A stretch of 64,000 bases of DNA from Mycolicibacterium cosmeticum (GCA_016197365.1 JACPVS010000002.1:1-64000), one strand, 5' to 3'. Counted from the stretch's first letter, positions 20,062 to 30,009 are shown. The notes: generated from the letters alone by a model not told the origin. Made by a program: numbers and translations.

Positions 20062-23000
20062 GTTGCCACCACCACCAGGAGGTCCCCACCCTCCACCTGC
20101 GCGGTGGCACTGACGGCCACGCGGCTGACGGTCCCGGCTTTGGGCGCGGTGATGGCGGCTTCCATTTTCATGGCTTCGATGGTGGCGATGGTCTGCCCCG
20201 CCTCGATGGCATCCCCCACCGCGACACCGACGGTGACCACACCGGCGAACGGTGCAGCAACGTGCTCGGGGTTGGCCTTGTCGGCCTTCTCCGCGGCCGG
20301 GACTTCCGCCGCCACCGACTCGTCGCGCACCAGCACCGGGCGCAGCTGCCCGTTGATGATGCACATGACGGTGCGCATACCGCGCTCGTCGGGCTCGGAG
20401 ATGGCCTCCAGCCCGACGATCAGGTCGACGCCCTTCTCGATCTGGATGCGGTGCTCGTCGCCGTGGCGCAGGCCGTAGAAGAACTGGTTGGCGCTCAAAC
20501 CCGAGGTGTCGCCGTACAGTTCGCGATGCGCCTCGAACTCGCGGGTCGGTCCGGGGAACAGCAACCTGTTCAGGGTGGCCTGACGCAACGCGCCGGGTTC
20601 GGCCAGGACCTTCTCGTCCTCCGCGGCCAGCGCGACCTCCGGCTTCACCGGTGCACGGCCTTCAAGGGCCTTGGTGCGCAACGGTTCCGGCCATCCGCCG
20701 GGCGGGTCTCCGAGTTCGCCTCGCAGGAACCCGACCACCGAGTCCGGGATGTCGAACCGGGCCGGATCCGCGGCGAAGTCATCGGCGCTGGCTCCGGCGC
20801 CGACCAGCGCGAGCGCCAGATCCCCCACCACCTTGGACGACGGCGTCACCTTGACCAGGCGCCCGAGCACCCGGTCCGCGCCGGCGTAGGCCCCTTCGAT
20901 CTGCTCGAACTGGCCGCCGAGTCCCAGCGCGATGGCCTGCTGCCGCAGGTTCGAGAGCTGACCGCCGGGGATCTCATGGGTGTACACCCGCCCTGTCGGG
21001 GCAGGCAGGCCGGACTCGAACGGCGCGTAGACCCTGCGCAGCGCCTCCCAGTAGGGCTCCAGGGCGCAGACCGCATCCAGCGACAATCCGGTGTCGAAGG
21101 AGGTGTGCGCCGCGGCCGCCACGATCGAGGACAGCGCGGGCTGACTTGTGGTGCCCGCCAACGGCGCAGCCGCGCCGTCCACGGCCGACGCGCCGGCCTG
21201 CCAGGCCGCGGTGTAGGTGGCCAGCTGCCCACCGGGGGTGTCATGGGTGTGCACGTGCACCGGCAGATCGAACCGTGACCGCAGCGCCGACACCAGGGTC
21301 GCGGCCGCGGGCGGCCGCAGCAGCCCCGCCATGTCCTTGATGGCCAGCACATGCGCCCCGGCGTCGACGATCTGCTCGGCCAGGTGCAGCCAGTAGTCCA
21401 GGGTGTAGAGCGTCTCGGCCGGATTCGACAGGTCACCGGTGTAGGACATCGCCACTTCGGCTACTGCAGAACCGGTTTCGCGCACGGCATCGATCGCCGG
21501 CCGCATCGAATCGACGTTGTTCAGCGCATCGAAGATGCGGAAGATGTCCACGCCGGTGCGGGTGGCCTCGTCGACGAACGCGCTGGTGACGGTCTCCGGG
21601 TACGGCGTGTAGCCCACCGTGTTGCGCCCCCGCAGCAGCATCTGCAGACAGATGTTCGGGATCGCCTCACGCAGCGCGGCCAGCCGCTCCCACGGATCCT
21701 CCTTCAGGAACCGCAGCGCCACATCGTAAGTCGCCCCACCCCAGCATTCGATGGACAACAGCTCCGGCATGGTGTGTGCGACATAGGGTGCCACCTTCAC
21801 CAGCCCGGAGGTACGGACCCGCGTCGCCAACAACGACTGGTGCGCATCCCGGAAGGTGGTGTCGGTGACGCCGACGGCCGGCGAGTCGCGCAGCCAGGTG
21901 GCGAACCCGGCGGGGCCCAGCTCGACGAGGCGTTGCTTGCTGCCATTCGGGGGCGGTGTGGACAGGTCGACTTCGGGCAGCTTGTCCTGCGGGTAGACGC
22001 GTTCGCGGTCCCGATCCGGGGAGTTGACCGTCACCTCGGCGAGGTAGTTGAGCATCTTGGTGCCGCGGTCGGCGGGAATGTGCGCCGTCAGCAGCTGAGG
22101 CCGGTCGTCGATGAACGACGTGGTGACCCGGCCCTCGCGGAAATCGGGATCGTCGATCACCGCCTGCAGGAACGGGATATTCGTCGACACGCCGCGAATG
22201 CGGAACTCGGCGAGCGCACGCTTGGCCCGCGCCGCCGCCACGCTGAAGTCGCGGCCCCGGCAGGTGAGCTTCACCAGCATCGAATCGAAGTGCGCGCTGA
22301 TCTCGGCACCCAAGTTGGTGCCACCGTCGAGACGGATACCCGCGCCACCCGGGGACCGGTAACCGGTGATCCGGCCGGTGTCGGGCCGGAAACCGTTGGC
22401 GGGATCCTCGGTGGTGATCCGGCATTGCATGGCCGCGCCACGGATCTGCAAGGAATCCTGGCGCAATCCGAGATCGGCCAGCGTCTCCCCCGCCGCGATG
22501 CGCAGCTGCGAGGACACCAAGTCCACATCGGTGATCTCCTCGGTCACCGTGTGCTCCACCTGGATGCGCGGATTGCACTCGATGAACACGTGGTGGCCGC
22601 GCTCGTCGAGCAGGAATTCGACCGTGCCCGCGCAGAAGTACCCGATGCCGCGTGCGAAAGCGACTGCGTCCGAACAGATCTTGTCTCGCAGCTCCTGGCT
22701 GAAGTTGGGCGCGGGCGCCAGCTCGATGACCTTCTGGTGGCGGCGCTGCACGCTGCAGTCGCGCTCGAAGAGGTGGATCACCTCACCGGTGGCATCGGCC
22801 AGGATCTGCACCTCGATGTGACGCGGGTTGAGTACCGCCTGCTCGAGGTACACAGTCGGGTCACCGAAGGCCGACTCGGCCTCCCGGGATGCCGCCTCGA
22901 TGGCCTCGGCCAACGCCGACGGTTCCACGACGCGGCGCATGCCGCGGCCACCGCCGCCGGAGACCGCCTTGACGAACAGGGGAAATTCCATGTCCGCGGA

Positions 23001-23441
23001 TGCCGCGACCAGTTCCTCCACCGACGCCGACGGCGCCGACGAGGCCAGCACGGGCAGCCCGGCCTCGCGCGCCGCGTCGATCGCGCGGGACTTGTTGCCC
23101 GTCAGCTCCAGCACGTGCGCACCGGGTCCTACGAAGGTGATGCCCGCGCGCGCACACGCCGCTGCGAGTTCCGGGTTCTCCGAGAGGAAGCCGTAACCCG
23201 GGTACACCGCGTCCGCCCCGGCGTGCTGGGCGACCCGGATGATCTCGTCGACCGTCAGGTACGCCCGCACCGGATGGCCGACCTCGCCGATCTGGTAGGA
23301 CTCGTCGGCCTTCAACCGGTGCGGGGAATTGCGGTCCTCGTAGGCGTAGACCGCCACGGTGGCGATGTCGAGTTCGTAGGCCGCCCGAAACGCACGAATG
23401 GCGATCTCACCGCGGTTGGCTACCAAGAGTTTGGAAATCAC
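20058..23441 (-). CDS. pyc: Pyruvate carboxylase
   Basis: Biotin enzyme that converts pyruvate, bicarbonate and ATP to oxaloacetate (anaplerosis). The 1127-residue single chain has biotin carboxylase (1-460; [27 protein letters not shown]), carboxyltransferase (about 530-830; [18 protein letters not shown], with [11 protein letters not shown] metal ligands), the PYC/OADA middle domain, and a biotin carrier domain ending in EAMKMEA with the biotinyl Lys at residue 1092. It begins [18 protein letters not shown]. It follows VKOR after 36 nt and overlaps rsmD by 4 nt. This matches Rv2967c. Confidence 0.97.
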   Translation of the reverse strand: MISKLLVANRGEIAIRAFRAAYELDIATVAVYAYEDRNSPHRLKADESYQIGEVGHPVRAYLTVDEIIRVAQHAGADAVYPGYGFLSENPELAAACARAGITFVGPGAHVLELTGNKSRAIDAAREAGLPVLASSAPSASVEELVAASADMEFPLFVKAVSGGGGRGMRRVVEPSALAEAIEAASREAESAFGDPTVYLEQAVLNPRHIEVQILADATGEVIHLFERDCSVQRRHQKVIELAPAPNFSQELRDKICSDAVAFARGIGYFCAGTVEFLLDERGHHVFIECNPRIQVEHTVTEEITDVDLVSSQLRIAAGETLADLGLRQDSLQIRGAAMQCRITTEDPANGFRPDTGRITGYRSPGGAGIRLDGGTNLGAEISAHFDSMLVKLTCRGRDFSVAAARAKRALAEFRIRGVSTNIPFLQAVIDDPDFREGRVTTSFIDDRPQLLTAHIPADRGTKMLNYLAEVTVNSPDRDRERVYPQDKLPEVDLSTPPPNGSKQRLVELGPAGFATWLRDSPAVGVTDTTFRDAHQSLLATRVRTSGLVKVAPYVAHTMPELLSIECWGGATYDVALRFLKEDPWERLAALREAIPNICLQMLLRGRNTVGYTPYPETVTSAFVDEATRTGVDIFRIFDALNNVDSMRPAIDAVRETGSAVAEVAMSYTGDLSNPAETLYTLDYWLHLAEQIVDAGAHVLAIKDMAGLLRPPAAATLVSALRSRFDLPVHVHTHDTPGGQLATYTAAWQAGASAVDGAAAPLAGTTSQPALSSIVAAAAHTSFDTGLSLDAVCALEPYWEALRRVYAPFESGLPAPTGRVYTHEIPGGQLSNLRQQAIALGLGGQFEQIEGAYAGADRVLGRLVKVTPSSKVVGDLALALVGAGASADDFAADPARFDIPDSVVGFLRGELGDPPGGWPEPLRTKALEGRAPVKPEVALAAEDEKVLAEPGALRQATLNRLLFPGPTREFEAHRELYGDTSGLSANQFFYGLRHGDEHRIQIEKGVDLIVGLEAISEPDERGMRTVMCIINGQLRPVLVRDESVAAEVPAAEKADKANPEHVAAPFAGVVTVGVAVGDAIEAGQTIATIEAMKMEAAITAPKAGTVSRVAVSATAQVEGGDLLVVVAT

Positions 23442-23477
23442 GAGGTGAACCCTAACTTTCCCGCCGTAACCCCGGTG

Positions 23478-24098
23478 TTACAGAAGCGTTGACCAGTAAT
23501 TCCAGAATCTCACCATGATCATCAGCAGAAGTGAGATAAACCAGAGCGCCACCAGCGACCAGCGCCATTGGTAGACGATGCGGGCGGCGCCGTTGGTGGC
23601 GGCCTCCGCTCGCAACGCGATGGACACGGCCACCACGAACAGCGGAATGGTCACGGCCCACACCACCATGCAATACGGGCACAGCGCCCCGATCCGGTAC
23701 AGGCTCTGGAAGATCAGCCAGTGGATGAACACCACGCCCAGGGCGCTGCCGATCGCCAGTCCGATCCAGTACCAGCGCGGCAAGGTGACCCTGCCGACCG
23801 CGAGCACGCCGGTGACCAGGACGACGCTGAACGCGACGATGCCGATCAGCGGGTTCGGGAAGCCGAACGCCGAGGCTTGCGGGGTGATCATCACCGATCC
23901 GCAGGACAGCACCGGGTTGATGCTGCACGACGGCACATAGGCCGGGTTGATCAGGATCTCGATCTTCTCGATCGTCAACGTCAGTGCCGCGGCCAGCCCG
24001 GCGATGCCGGCGATCAGGACCCACCAGGCGCTCGCGGGGCGAACGCCGTCGGCGACCGCCTCCCCCTCGGCGGAGTCGGTAGAAGCGGCTGTCGTCAC
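23478..24098 (-). CDS. Vitamin K epoxide reductase (VKOR) family disulfide-forming protein
   Basis: A 206-residue membrane protein with about five helices that re-oxidises DsbA using menaquinone, the mycobacterial replacement for DsbB. Essential Cys are all visible: the loop pair in PSCSINPVLSCGS and the CPYC active site in GALCPYCMVVW. ATG at 24098 overlaps the stop of the DsbA-like gene as ATGA. This corresponds to Rv2968c. It acts in the cytoplasmic membrane with its redox loop facing the periplasm. Confidence 0.93.
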   Translation of the reverse strand: MTTAASTDSAEGEAVADGVRPASAWWVLIAGIAGLAAALTLTIEKIEILINPAYVPSCSINPVLSCGSVMITPQASAFGFPNPLIGIVAFSVVLVTGVLAVGRVTLPRWYWIGLAIGSALGVVFIHWLIFQSLYRIGALCPYCMVVWAVTIPLFVVAVSIALRAEAATNGAARIVYQWRWSLVALWFISLLLMIMVRFWNYWSTLL

Positions 24099-24826
24099 GA
24101 CATCCCCGGCACGTCGCCGACGATCTCCTTGACCTTGGCGACCAACGCTTCGGGAGTGCTGAACTGGTAGTCCTCGCCGTTGATCCGGACCGTCGGCGTG
24201 GAGTTGATCTTGGAGGCCTGTGCCAGACCCTGGACCAGGTCGACGTACTTGCCCTTGGTGACGCAGTCCGGCACCTTGCCCGCTGCGCCGGCCTGGCGCG
24301 CCGTCTCGATGATCTGTTCGTTCGTCGGGAAGGTCTGCGCGGTCTCGTTCGGCTGCTGCGCGTACATCGCGCCATGGAAACGCCGGAACGCGTCGACGGA
24401 CTCGTCGGCCACGCAGTAGGCGGCGCCACCCGCACGCGACGGGAAGTTCTGGTTACTCGGTGCGTCGAGGATCGCGACCATGTAGTAGTCCGCGGCGACG
24501 GCCCCGCTGTCGATGAGCTTGTTCACCGTCGGGCCGAACTGCTTCTCGAAGGCGCCGCAGTGCGGGCACAGGAAGTCCTCGTAGAGCGACAGCACCGCCT
24601 TGGGCTCGGAGGTGCCGTCCTTGGTGACCAGCTTGCTCGACGTCACCCGGACCGACTTCGCCTCGCCCGAGGTCGGTTTCGTCTCGCCGTTCGTCACGAT
24701 GTAGAAGATCAGCGCAAAGGCGAACACGGCGACGACCGCGACCAATCCGATCTGGATCAACAGATTGCGCTTACGGTCGGCGGCCTTGAGGTCGTAACTG
24801 GCCTGACGTTTGGGTTTGTTCGCCAC
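24095..24826 (-). CDS. DsbA-like membrane-anchored thiol:disulfide oxidoreductase
   Basis: A 243-residue protein with an N-terminal membrane anchor (about residues 23-45) and an extracytoplasmic thioredoxin/DsbA domain. The active site is CPHC in LYEDFLCPHCGAFEKQFG, and the cis-Pro loop is NSTPTVRINGEDY. Two extra Cys (AAYCVAD, VPDCVTK) may form a structural disulfide. It corresponds to Rv2969c, the partner of VKOR. The 4-nt overlap with the VKOR gene supports a dedicated oxidative folding pair for exported proteins. Confidence 0.93.
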   Translation of the reverse strand: MANKPKRQASYDLKAADRKRNLLIQIGLVAVVAVFAFALIFYIVTNGETKPTSGEAKSVRVTSSKLVTKDGTSEPKAVLSLYEDFLCPHCGAFEKQFGPTVNKLIDSGAVAADYYMVAILDAPSNQNFPSRAGGAAYCVADESVDAFRRFHGAMYAQQPNETAQTFPTNEQIIETARQAGAAGKVPDCVTKGKYVDLVQGLAQASKINSTPTVRINGEDYQFSTPEALVAKVKEIVGDVPGMS

Positions 24827-24861
24827 GGAGTGCAGCTTACCGGCGTCCCTGAGCGGGCTTC

Positions 24862-25947
24862 TCAGGTCCGGCTCAGATGCGCCCGCAGCGCCGACGTCAG
24901 GTCGGCGATGGCGGCCTCGCTGCCGCCTCCGAGCGGGAAGAAATTGGCGAACGCATGCACCAGCGAGCCGTACTCCCGCCAGTCGACGGGCACCCCGGCA
25001 GCGGCCAGCGCCTGCGCGTAAGCGCGGCCCTCGTCGCGCAGCGGATCGAAGCCGCCGGTGGCCACCAGTGCCGGTGCGAGTCCGGACAGATCGGCCGCTC
25101 GGGCCGGGGACACCCGCGGATCGGCGACGTCGATGCCGCTTCCGCCGAGGTAGTGCTCGTGGAACCAGTCCATATCGGCCTTGCGCAGGAAGTAGCCGTC
25201 GGCGAACAGCGTCTTGGACACGGTGGTGCTGCCGAAATCGGTGATCGGGTACAGCAGGAGCTGCAGCACCGGCTGCCGTATCCCGTCGGCATGCGCGGAC
25301 TGGGTGACCACGGCGGCGAGGTTGCCGCCGGCGCTGTCACCGCCCACGGCCACCCGGTCGGGATCGGCGCCGAGCTCGGTGGCGTGCTCCAGCGCCCAGC
25401 GGTAAGCCGCGTACGCGTCGTCGGCCGCGGCGGGCGCCTTGTGTTCGGGCGCCAACCGGTAGTCGACGGACAGCACGTGCACGTCGGCGTCGTGGCTGAG
25501 GCGGCGGCACAGGGCGTCGTGGGTGTCCAGGCCACCGATGGCGAAACCGCCACCGTGGAAGAAGACCAGCAATGGGGCGCCCGCGTCGGACCGGTAGTGC
25601 CGGACCGGGAGCGGGCCACCGGGGCCGGGAAGCGTGAAGTCGCGAACCGGTACGACGATCGGGGTGCCGAACGCGGACGCGACGCTGTCGAGTTGGGTCC
25701 GCGCGACCGCCACGTCCGGACTGGCGACCAACCCGCCCACCTTGGACAGCTGTTGCGCGGAGAGCATCAGCTGCAAGGTCGTGTCCAGTGTGTTGCCGTC
25801 GACGACGACGGAGCGGCGACCGAGGAGCAGCCGCTTGAACGGGTCGGCAATTCTAGCCATCACCGGCACCCCTGCGCGGCTGGCTGCACCGGCGATGAGC
25901 AGTCGGGCCCGCCCCGGACCCCGATCTGCTGGCAGACTTTGCGTCAT
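24862..25947 (-). CDS. lipN: Hormone-sensitive-lipase-family esterase
   Basis: A 361-residue alpha/beta hydrolase of the HSL (LipN, Rv2970c) type, hydrolysing short-chain esters. Seen: oxyanion motif HGGGFAIGG, nucleophile GDSAGG, acid FDPLRDEG and the catalytic His in YGSLVHAFANF. ATG at 25947 ([10 protein letters not shown]) aligns with the start of LipN; ATG at 25860 is a shorter option. The start codon overlaps that of the divergent AKR gene (25946), so the two promoters lie within each other's coding DNA or both mRNAs are leaderless. It is followed after 35 nt by the dsbA-VKOR-pyc run. Confidence 0.88.
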   Translation of the reverse strand: MTQSLPADRGPGRARLLIAGAASRAGVPVMARIADPFKRLLLGRRSVVVDGNTLDTTLQLMLSAQQLSKVGGLVASPDVAVARTQLDSVASAFGTPIVVPVRDFTLPGPGGPLPVRHYRSDAGAPLLVFFHGGGFAIGGLDTHDALCRRLSHDADVHVLSVDYRLAPEHKAPAAADDAYAAYRWALEHATELGADPDRVAVGGDSAGGNLAAVVTQSAHADGIRQPVLQLLLYPITDFGSTTVSKTLFADGYFLRKADMDWFHEHYLGGSGIDVADPRVSPARAADLSGLAPALVATGGFDPLRDEGRAYAQALAAAGVPVDWREYGSLVHAFANFFPLGGGSEAAIADLTSALRAHLSRT

Positions 25948-26785
25948 GGCTCCCCCCACACAACCCACGATCCTGCTGAACGACGGCAATTCGATTCCCA
26001 CTGTCGGGTTGGGAGTCTGGCAGACGCCGCCGGACGAGACGCAGCGCGCCGTCGAAGCCGCGCTGTCGACGGGCTACCGGCACATCGACACCGCGGCCGT
26101 CTACGGAAACGAAACCGAGGTCGGGCACGCCATCAAAGGGTCCGGCGTAGCACGCGAAGACGTGTTCCTGGTCACCAAGCTGTGGAACGCCGAGCAGGGC
26201 TACGACAAGGGGCTGGCGGCGTTCGACACCAGCGCCGAGCGCCTCGGGGTCGACTACGTGGACCTCTACCTCATCCATTGGCCGGTCCCCGAGGCCGACC
26301 TGTTCGTGGATTCGTTCAAGGCCCTGGCGCATCTACGTGAACAGGGCCGGGTCCGGTCCATCGGGGTGAGCAACTTCGCGCCCGAACACCTGCGCACGCT
26401 CATCGAGCGCACCGGGATCGTGCCCGCCGTCAACCAGATCGAACTGCACCCGCGGCTGCCGCAGCAGGAGCTGCGCGAGGTGCACGCCGAGCTGGGTATC
26501 GCCACCGAAGCGTGGAGCCCGCTGGGCCAGGGCGGGCTGCTCGCCGACCCGGTCGTGGTGACGGTCGCGCAGGCGCACGGAAAAACTCCGGCACAGGTGC
26601 TGATCAGATGGCACATCCAACTGGGTAATATCGTCATCCCGAAGTCGGTAAACCCTGACCGGATTGCGAGTAATTTCGACGTGTTCGATTTCGAACTGAG
26701 CGAGCAGGACGTCGCATCCATCGACACGCTCGACAACGGAGCGCGACTGGGGCCCGATCCACGCACGTTCAATTTCACAGGGTAG
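25946..26785 (+). CDS. Aldo/keto reductase (first of tandem pair)
   Basis: A 279-residue NADPH-dependent TIM-barrel reductase of the AKR5 type. Catalytic tetrad members are seen: Asp and Tyr in [14 protein letters not shown], Lys in FLVTKLWN, and His in LIHWPVP. The cofactor site is [23 protein letters not shown]. It is the counterpart of Rv2971. The next gene begins 5 nt later and is a diverged paralog. ATG at 25946 overlaps the divergent lipN start. Family roles include methylglyoxal and other carbonyl detoxification; the substrate here is not shown. Confidence 0.93.
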   Translation: MAPPTQPTILLNDGNSIPTVGLGVWQTPPDETQRAVEAALSTGYRHIDTAAVYGNETEVGHAIKGSGVAREDVFLVTKLWNAEQGYDKGLAAFDTSAERLGVDYVDLYLIHWPVPEADLFVDSFKALAHLREQGRVRSIGVSNFAPEHLRTLIERTGIVPAVNQIELHPRLPQQELREVHAELGIATEAWSPLGQGGLLADPVVVTVAQAHGKTPAQVLIRWHIQLGNIVIPKSVNPDRIASNFDVFDFELSEQDVASIDTLDNGARLGPDPRTFNFTG

Positions 26786-26790
26786 GTGAC

Positions 26791-27633
26791 ATGACCTCGG
26801 CCGCTGCGGTGCCCAATGTCGGGCTCAGCGATGACAACACGATTCCGGCGCTGGGTATCGGCGTCGGTGAGCTTTCCGACTCCGAGGCCGAGCGCGCCGT
26901 CTCGGCCGCACTGGAAATCGGTGTGCGCCTTATCGATACCGCCGCCGCGTACGGCAACGAAACCGGCGTCGGACGCGCCATCGCCGCCTCCGGGATTCCG
27001 CGGGCCGAGATCTTCGTCACCACCAAACTGGCCACCGGCGATCAAGGCTTCCAGTCCAGCCAGGAGGCCGCCAAGGCCAGCCTGGAACGCCTCGGCCTCG
27101 ACTATCTGGACCTCTATCTCATCCACTGGCCGGGCGGGGACACCAGCAAGTACGTCGACAGCTGGGGCGGCTTGATGCGCCTACAGGCCGCTGAAAAGCT
27201 GACCAGGTCCATCGGCGTCTGCAACTTCGGCGCCGAAGAGCTGTCGACGATCATCGACCTGACCTACAACAGTCCGGTGGTCAACCAGATCGAGCTGCAC
27301 CCACTGCTCAATCAGGCGGCGCTGCGCGCGGTCAACGCCGAGCGCAACATCGTCACCGAGGCCTACAGCCCGCTGGGCGTGGGCAAGCTTCTGGACAACC
27401 CGGCGATCACCGGCATCGCGGCCGAGTACGACAAGACCCCGGCCCAGGTCCTGATCCGCTGGAGCCTGCAGTTGGGCAACGTGGTGATCCCGCGCTCGTC
27501 TTCGGCGGAGCGCATCGCGGAGAACTTCGACGTCTTCGACTTCGAACTGTCGGCCACGCACGTGGACGCCCTGAGCTCGCTGGACGACGGCACCCGGTAC
27601 CGCCCGGATCCGGCGACCTACACCGGCACGTAG
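26791..27633 (+). CDS. Aldo/keto reductase (second of tandem pair)
   Basis: A 280-residue AKR paralogous to the preceding gene. Tetrad: Asp/Tyr in [14 protein letters not shown], Lys in VTTKLATG, His in LIHWPGG. The cofactor site is [26 protein letters not shown] at 26791 is 5 nt after the first stop, with AGGTGAC as ribosome site. A tandem pair at this position is also known in M. smegmatis (AKR5G/AKR5H type); M. tuberculosis has only one. The transcript probably ends at the hairpin just downstream. Confidence 0.93.
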   Translation: MTSAAAVPNVGLSDDNTIPALGIGVGELSDSEAERAVSAALEIGVRLIDTAAAYGNETGVGRAIAASGIPRAEIFVTTKLATGDQGFQSSQEAAKASLERLGLDYLDLYLIHWPGGDTSKYVDSWGGLMRLQAAEKLTRSIGVCNFGAEELSTIIDLTYNSPVVNQIELHPLLNQAALRAVNAERNIVTEAYSPLGVGKLLDNPAITGIAAEYDKTPAQVLIRWSLQLGNVVIPRSSSAERIAENFDVFDFELSATHVDALSSLDDGTRYRPDPATYTGT

Positions 27634-27639
27634 TCGGCC

Positions 27640-27694
27640 CCCACCGTTCAGGTGACGTCCATCCCGATGGAGTTACCTGCAACGGTGGGCTTTT
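27640..27694 (+). terminator. Three-tier hairpin terminator after the AKR pair
   Basis: Nested stems: outer CCCACCGTT/AACGGTGGG (27640-27648 with 27681-27689), middle CAGGT/ACCTG (27649-27653 with 27675-27679) and inner CCATC/GATGG (27659-27663 with 27666-27670). CTTTTC follows directly. It begins 7 nt after the AKR stop. It overlaps the possible start of the next small gene. Confidence 0.75.
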
Positions 27695-27990
27695 CGTTGC
27701 GGGCGCTGGCGACAGCCGTCGGTGTGATGGCGGCCGCCGCGGCGTTTCCGGTTGCTGCGGCGGCACCGCCGGTCCATTGTCCAGCGGGTGAGGCCGAAGA
27801 CTTGTTCACCGGGGTGTGCATGCCTCATATCGTGCCGAACTCGCCACAGATCACCTTCGGCTCGGGGCCCAATCCCCTACCGGAGGTGGACGGCGTCCCG
27901 TGCACCGGACAGAACTCCTACGAGTGTCTCGGTCTCGCCGAGGAACCTCCGACGCCGTCGCCCTCGCCGACATCCAAGGTCGGGCGCTGA
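27652..27990 (+). CDS. Small exported four-Cys protein (Ibp1-like)
   Basis: A protein of up to 112 residues with an N-terminal hydrophobic signal (LRALATAVGVMAAAAAFPVAAAA) and a mature part with four Cys (VHCPAGE, TGVCMPH, GVPCTGQ, YECLGL), a PDLPEV-like segment PLPEVDGVPCTG and a short Pro/Ser tail. The pattern resembles the mycobacterial family annotated as intersectin-EH binding protein Ibp1; its function is unknown. The start is unclear: GTG 27652 and ATG 27667 fall inside the AKR terminator hairpin, and GTG 27685 would give a compact signal peptide starting MGFSLRAL. None has a good ribosome site. Confidence 0.65.
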   Translation: MTSIPMELPATVGFSLRALATAVGVMAAAAAFPVAAAAPPVHCPAGEAEDLFTGVCMPHIVPNSPQITFGSGPNPLPEVDGVPCTGQNSYECLGLAEEPPTPSPSPTSKVGR

Positions 27991-27997
27991 CACGAGC

Positions 27998-28250
27998 TCA
28001 GCTCTCGGCCGCCCATTCGTCGCGAACGCGCAGTTTCTGTTCGCCGATCACCTGGTTCAGGTGCGAGGCCTTGGGCCAGCCGTAGTGCGCCGCGAAATGC
28101 AGTGCCAACTCATCCATTTCGCCGAACGACAGGTCTCGCCGAAGACGAAGTTGAGGATGCCGGCCCCCTGGTAGGGATTGTCGCGGTCCGGCGCGAAGGA
28201 CAGGCAGTTGATGTCCCGAAAGGCCTGCTCGCCCTGGACCGCACCGTGTA
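27998..28250 (-). pseudogene. Carboxymuconolactone decarboxylase family remnant, internally deleted
   Basis: Two pieces in different minus-strand frames fit the two halves of one CMD-family protein. The upstream piece (about 28250-28140) reads FRDINCLSFAPDRDN then GAGILNFVFGE. The downstream piece (about 28133-27998) reads DLSFGEMDELALHFAAHYGWPKA and ends with TGA at 27998-28000. In intact relatives a middle section with the redox or structural core (RxRR...SHV-type region) joins them; it is missing here and the frame changes at the joint near 28135. No start codon is seen at the 5' end either. The gene is therefore truncated and deleted. Identification is from remembered family patterns, not a search. 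Confidence 0.6.
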
Positions 28251-28311
28251 CTGGATGGCCAGGGGTTACGACTCGACGCGCTGACGACGGTCCGCCGACT
28301 ATGGTGAGCCG

Positions 28312-29952
28312 GTGGAAGGAACGCCGTTCGGCCGCTACCGCCTGGTCAGGGTGCTGGGCCGGGGCGGGATGGGCGAAGTGTGGCAGGCCTACGACACCGC
28401 GATGAACCGCGTGGTCGCCCTGAAGGTGTTGCCCGCCAACCTCGCCGACGACGACACGTATCAGCGCCGTTTCCGCCGCGAGGCGCAGATGGCCGCCGGC
28501 CTCGACGAACCCCACATCGTCCCGATCCACGACTTCGGCGAGATCGACGGCCGCCTCTACGTGACAATGCGGCTGATCGACGGCAAGACCATCCATGAGC
28601 TTCTCGAAGACGGTCCGCTCTCACCCTCACGGGCCGTCGCGATCATCGAACAGATCGCCGCCGCACTCAATGCCGCGCACCGCGTCGGACTGGTGCATCG
28701 CGACGTCAAACCGTCGAACATCTTGGTCACCGACGAGGATTTCGCCTATCTGATCGACTTCGGCATCGCCCGCACCGCCGGGGCCACCAAGCTGACCAGC
28801 ACCGGCTCGACGATCGGCACCTTGTCCTATATGGCGCCCGAGCGGCTGTCCACCGACAGCTCCGACGCCCGGGCCGACGTGTACGCGCTGACCTGTGTGC
28901 TGCACGAATGCCTGACGGGATCCCAGCCGTTTCCCGGCGACAGCGTGGAGCGCCAAATCGCCGGGCACCTCACCCTGCCGCCGCCGCGTCCGTCGACGAT
29001 GCGGGCCGGTATCCCGTCCCCGCTGGATCAGGTCATCGCCACCGGCATGGCGAAGAATCCCGAGCATCGGTACGCCACCACCCGGGATCTGGCGATCGCC
29101 GCCCGCGCCGCGCTGTCGGCGCCGTCCGCGCCCGCGGCACCGACCGCACACCAGCAGCCGACCGCGGCGGCACACTGGCCGCCACCACCCCCACCCACGC
29201 CTGTCCCCTACCCGACGACACCGCCACCGCATCAGCAGTGGCCGGGGGCCCAGGCTCCGACCTGGCAGCAGGCGGCCCCGTCCGCGCAGCCGTGGTGGCG
29301 CGGCCCGGCGATCCTCATTCCGATCGGGCTACTCATCGTCGCCGTCATCGCGGTGGTCGCCATCGTCCTGATCGTCGGCGGGGATTCCGGGAAACCGCCC
29401 GGTCAACAGGTCGCCGACCCCACCACCAAACGGACATCCGCCCCCGCCAGCACGAAACCGACCACCCCGCAGACGAATTCGTCGACCGCGCCGACGGCAT
29501 CGCCATCACCCGCCGGTCCGGCCGAACTGCAGACCGCCGATGGGCTGGCAGCATTGTTGGAGACCATCCGCGGCAAGTTCGCCGACACCATGGGTTTCCA
29601 GATGGTGGTCTATCCGACCTACGCCGTCCTGGACCGGGTCGATCCGACGAATGCCCATGTGGAACACAGCTACATGTACCGGGGTGACAGCTGGCAGGAG
29701 TGGGGCTCGGCCACCTCGACCAGCTCGTTCGACGTGCTGGCCGACCTCGGTGCCATCAACGTGCCCGCGGTGGCCGCCACCCTGTCCGATGCGCCCATGA
29801 AGCTCGGTGCGCCCGACGGCAGCGGTGTGTACCTGATCGTCGAAGGCTCAGAAGATGGCGGACTGGAACTGGCTGTCCATTCGACCGCGCCGGGTACCGG
29901 TTTCATGCAGGTGAACGCCGACGGCAGTATCAAGCAGGTGTTCCCGCCATAG
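28312..29952 (+). CDS. Transmembrane Ser/Thr protein kinase (PknE/PknH-like) with unknown sensor domain
   Basis: A 546-residue receptor-like kinase. Kinase domain 9-270: glycine loop GRGGMGEVW (16-24), Lys38 in VALKVL, HRDVKPSN with Asp131, DFG at 149-151, activation loop with several Thr before GTLSYMAPE. A Pro/Ala-rich juxtamembrane linker (270-325) is followed by one membrane helix (about 330-352) and a Thr/Pro/Ser-rich stalk. The extracytoplasmic C-terminal domain of about 140 residues contains VVYPTYAVLDRVDP, YMYRGDSWQEWGS and GVYLIVEGSEDGGL. I do not recognise it as PASTA, the PknD propeller or the PknE DsbG-like domain. GTG at 28312 gives MEGTPFGRYRL. It is flanked by the CMD remnant and the exported HNH gene, with no obvious substrate beside it. 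Confidence 0.9.
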   Translation: MEGTPFGRYRLVRVLGRGGMGEVWQAYDTAMNRVVALKVLPANLADDDTYQRRFRREAQMAAGLDEPHIVPIHDFGEIDGRLYVTMRLIDGKTIHELLEDGPLSPSRAVAIIEQIAAALNAAHRVGLVHRDVKPSNILVTDEDFAYLIDFGIARTAGATKLTSTGSTIGTLSYMAPERLSTDSSDARADVYALTCVLHECLTGSQPFPGDSVERQIAGHLTLPPPRPSTMRAGIPSPLDQVIATGMAKNPEHRYATTRDLAIAARAALSAPSAPAAPTAHQQPTAAAHWPPPPPPTPVPYPTTPPPHQQWPGAQAPTWQQAAPSAQPWWRGPAILIPIGLLIVAVIAVVAIVLIVGGDSGKPPGQQVADPTTKRTSAPASTKPTTPQTNSSTAPTASPSPAGPAELQTADGLAALLETIRGKFADTMGFQMVVYPTYAVLDRVDPTNAHVEHSYMYRGDSWQEWGSATSTSSFDVLADLGAINVPAVAATLSDAPMKLGAPDGSGVYLIVEGSEDGGLELAVHSTAPGTGFMQVNADGSIKQVFPP

Positions 29953-30009
29953 CGTCCATTCGCGCCTTCGATGGCACGGTCTGGGCGCCAACGCCTGGGT
30001 TTCGCGCCG

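Noticed and set aside
23466..23481. GTAAC-n6-GTTAC palindrome between VKOR and pyc, like a GlnR box
   Set aside because: The right half is GTTAC, not GaAAc, and the region is inside an operon with no promoter sign; more likely chance.
21351..23492. A 713-codon plus-strand frame opposite pyc
   Set aside because: It is a shadow of pyc, with His/Arg/Gly-rich composition and no recognisable domain.
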